Positions 5,146 to 5,219 of a DNA stretch of 5,219 nt are shown here, piece after piece. The position numbers were made by a program, and so were the translations under genes. Position 1 is the first letter of the stretch, and each line of letters begins with the position of its first letter. The notes under the pieces were generated by a model. The model ran no database searches. It saw only the letters and a program-made list of their open reading frames with translations, and was not told the DNA's origin. Source of the DNA: Treponema sp. (GTDB taxonomy: Bacteria > Spirochaetota > Spirochaetia > Treponematales > Treponemataceae). The stretch is from the NCBI GenBank assembly GCA_012513125.1, contig JAAZCS010000026.1, forward strand, positions 1 through 5,219, read 5' to 3'.

Positions 5146-5219
5146 ATTTATCTCCTAAGATTCCTTCCGTACTCTATCCCCATCTCGAATCCAGTATGGA
5201 TTACTTTGATGATAATGAC
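5104..5219. other. Unassigned sequence beyond the dehydrogenase breakpoint
   Basis: By hand count 5101-5219 is about 38% G+C against about 28% for the preceding 120 bases, and C clearly exceeds G on the plus strand, unlike the plus-strand genes here. One plus frame stays open from before the break to the window end (SRNNDGTPSSPKS..., ending MDYFDDND), without a start codon that I trust. Two minus frames enter from the right edge and stop at 5148 and 5155, so a minus-strand gene ending here is also possible. I do not recognise any of these peptides. It could be the end of an inserted element, a rearranged neighbour or chimeric assembly. Confidence 0.4.

Overview
The window is AT-rich (roughly 30% G+C) and gene-dense. 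It looks like the chromosome of a low-GC spirochete, most likely a host- or gut-associated Treponema. The reasons are the rpsF-ssb-rpsR operon, a bS18 with a long acidic N-terminal tail, a TPR protein stop/start-coupled to rlmN, and the amino-acid flavour of the TPR and RsmD proteins. The genus is inferred from these traits and not proven.

Left part (1-1240, minus strand). A ribosomal/replication operon reads leftwards as rpsF, ssb, rpsR and ends at a strong U-tract hairpin at 11-52. Each gene has a clear AGGAG-type ribosome binding site. The first gene, rpsF (937-1107), is only 56 codons. It keeps the N-terminus and C-terminus of bS6 but lacks the middle of the fold, in frame. Its leader of about 100 nt carries several inverted repeats.

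Middle part (1270-4443, plus strand). rsmD (16S rRNA m2G966 methyltransferase) starts from a near-consensus promoter placed so close that the leader should be only about 7-9 nt. A 116-codon unknown gene also has a promoter almost touching its start codon. It is followed by a 374-residue TPR protein built from an alternating two-TPR super-repeat. Its stop codon overlaps the start of rlmN (23S rRNA/tRNA m2A methyltransferase) in an ATGA.

Right part (4444-5219, plus strand). A 161-nt AT-rich spacer with inverted repeats leads to a small HMA-fold protein that has lost the metal-binding CxxC. Four bases later comes the start of a D-2-hydroxyacid dehydrogenase gene. That gene stops resembling its family after about 95 codons; base composition changes at the same place (about 28% to about 38% G+C by hand count), which points to an insertion, a rearrangement or an assembly junction.

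No complete new defence or mobile system is visible. The two points most worth checking are the internally deleted bS6 and the broken dehydrogenase at the right edge.
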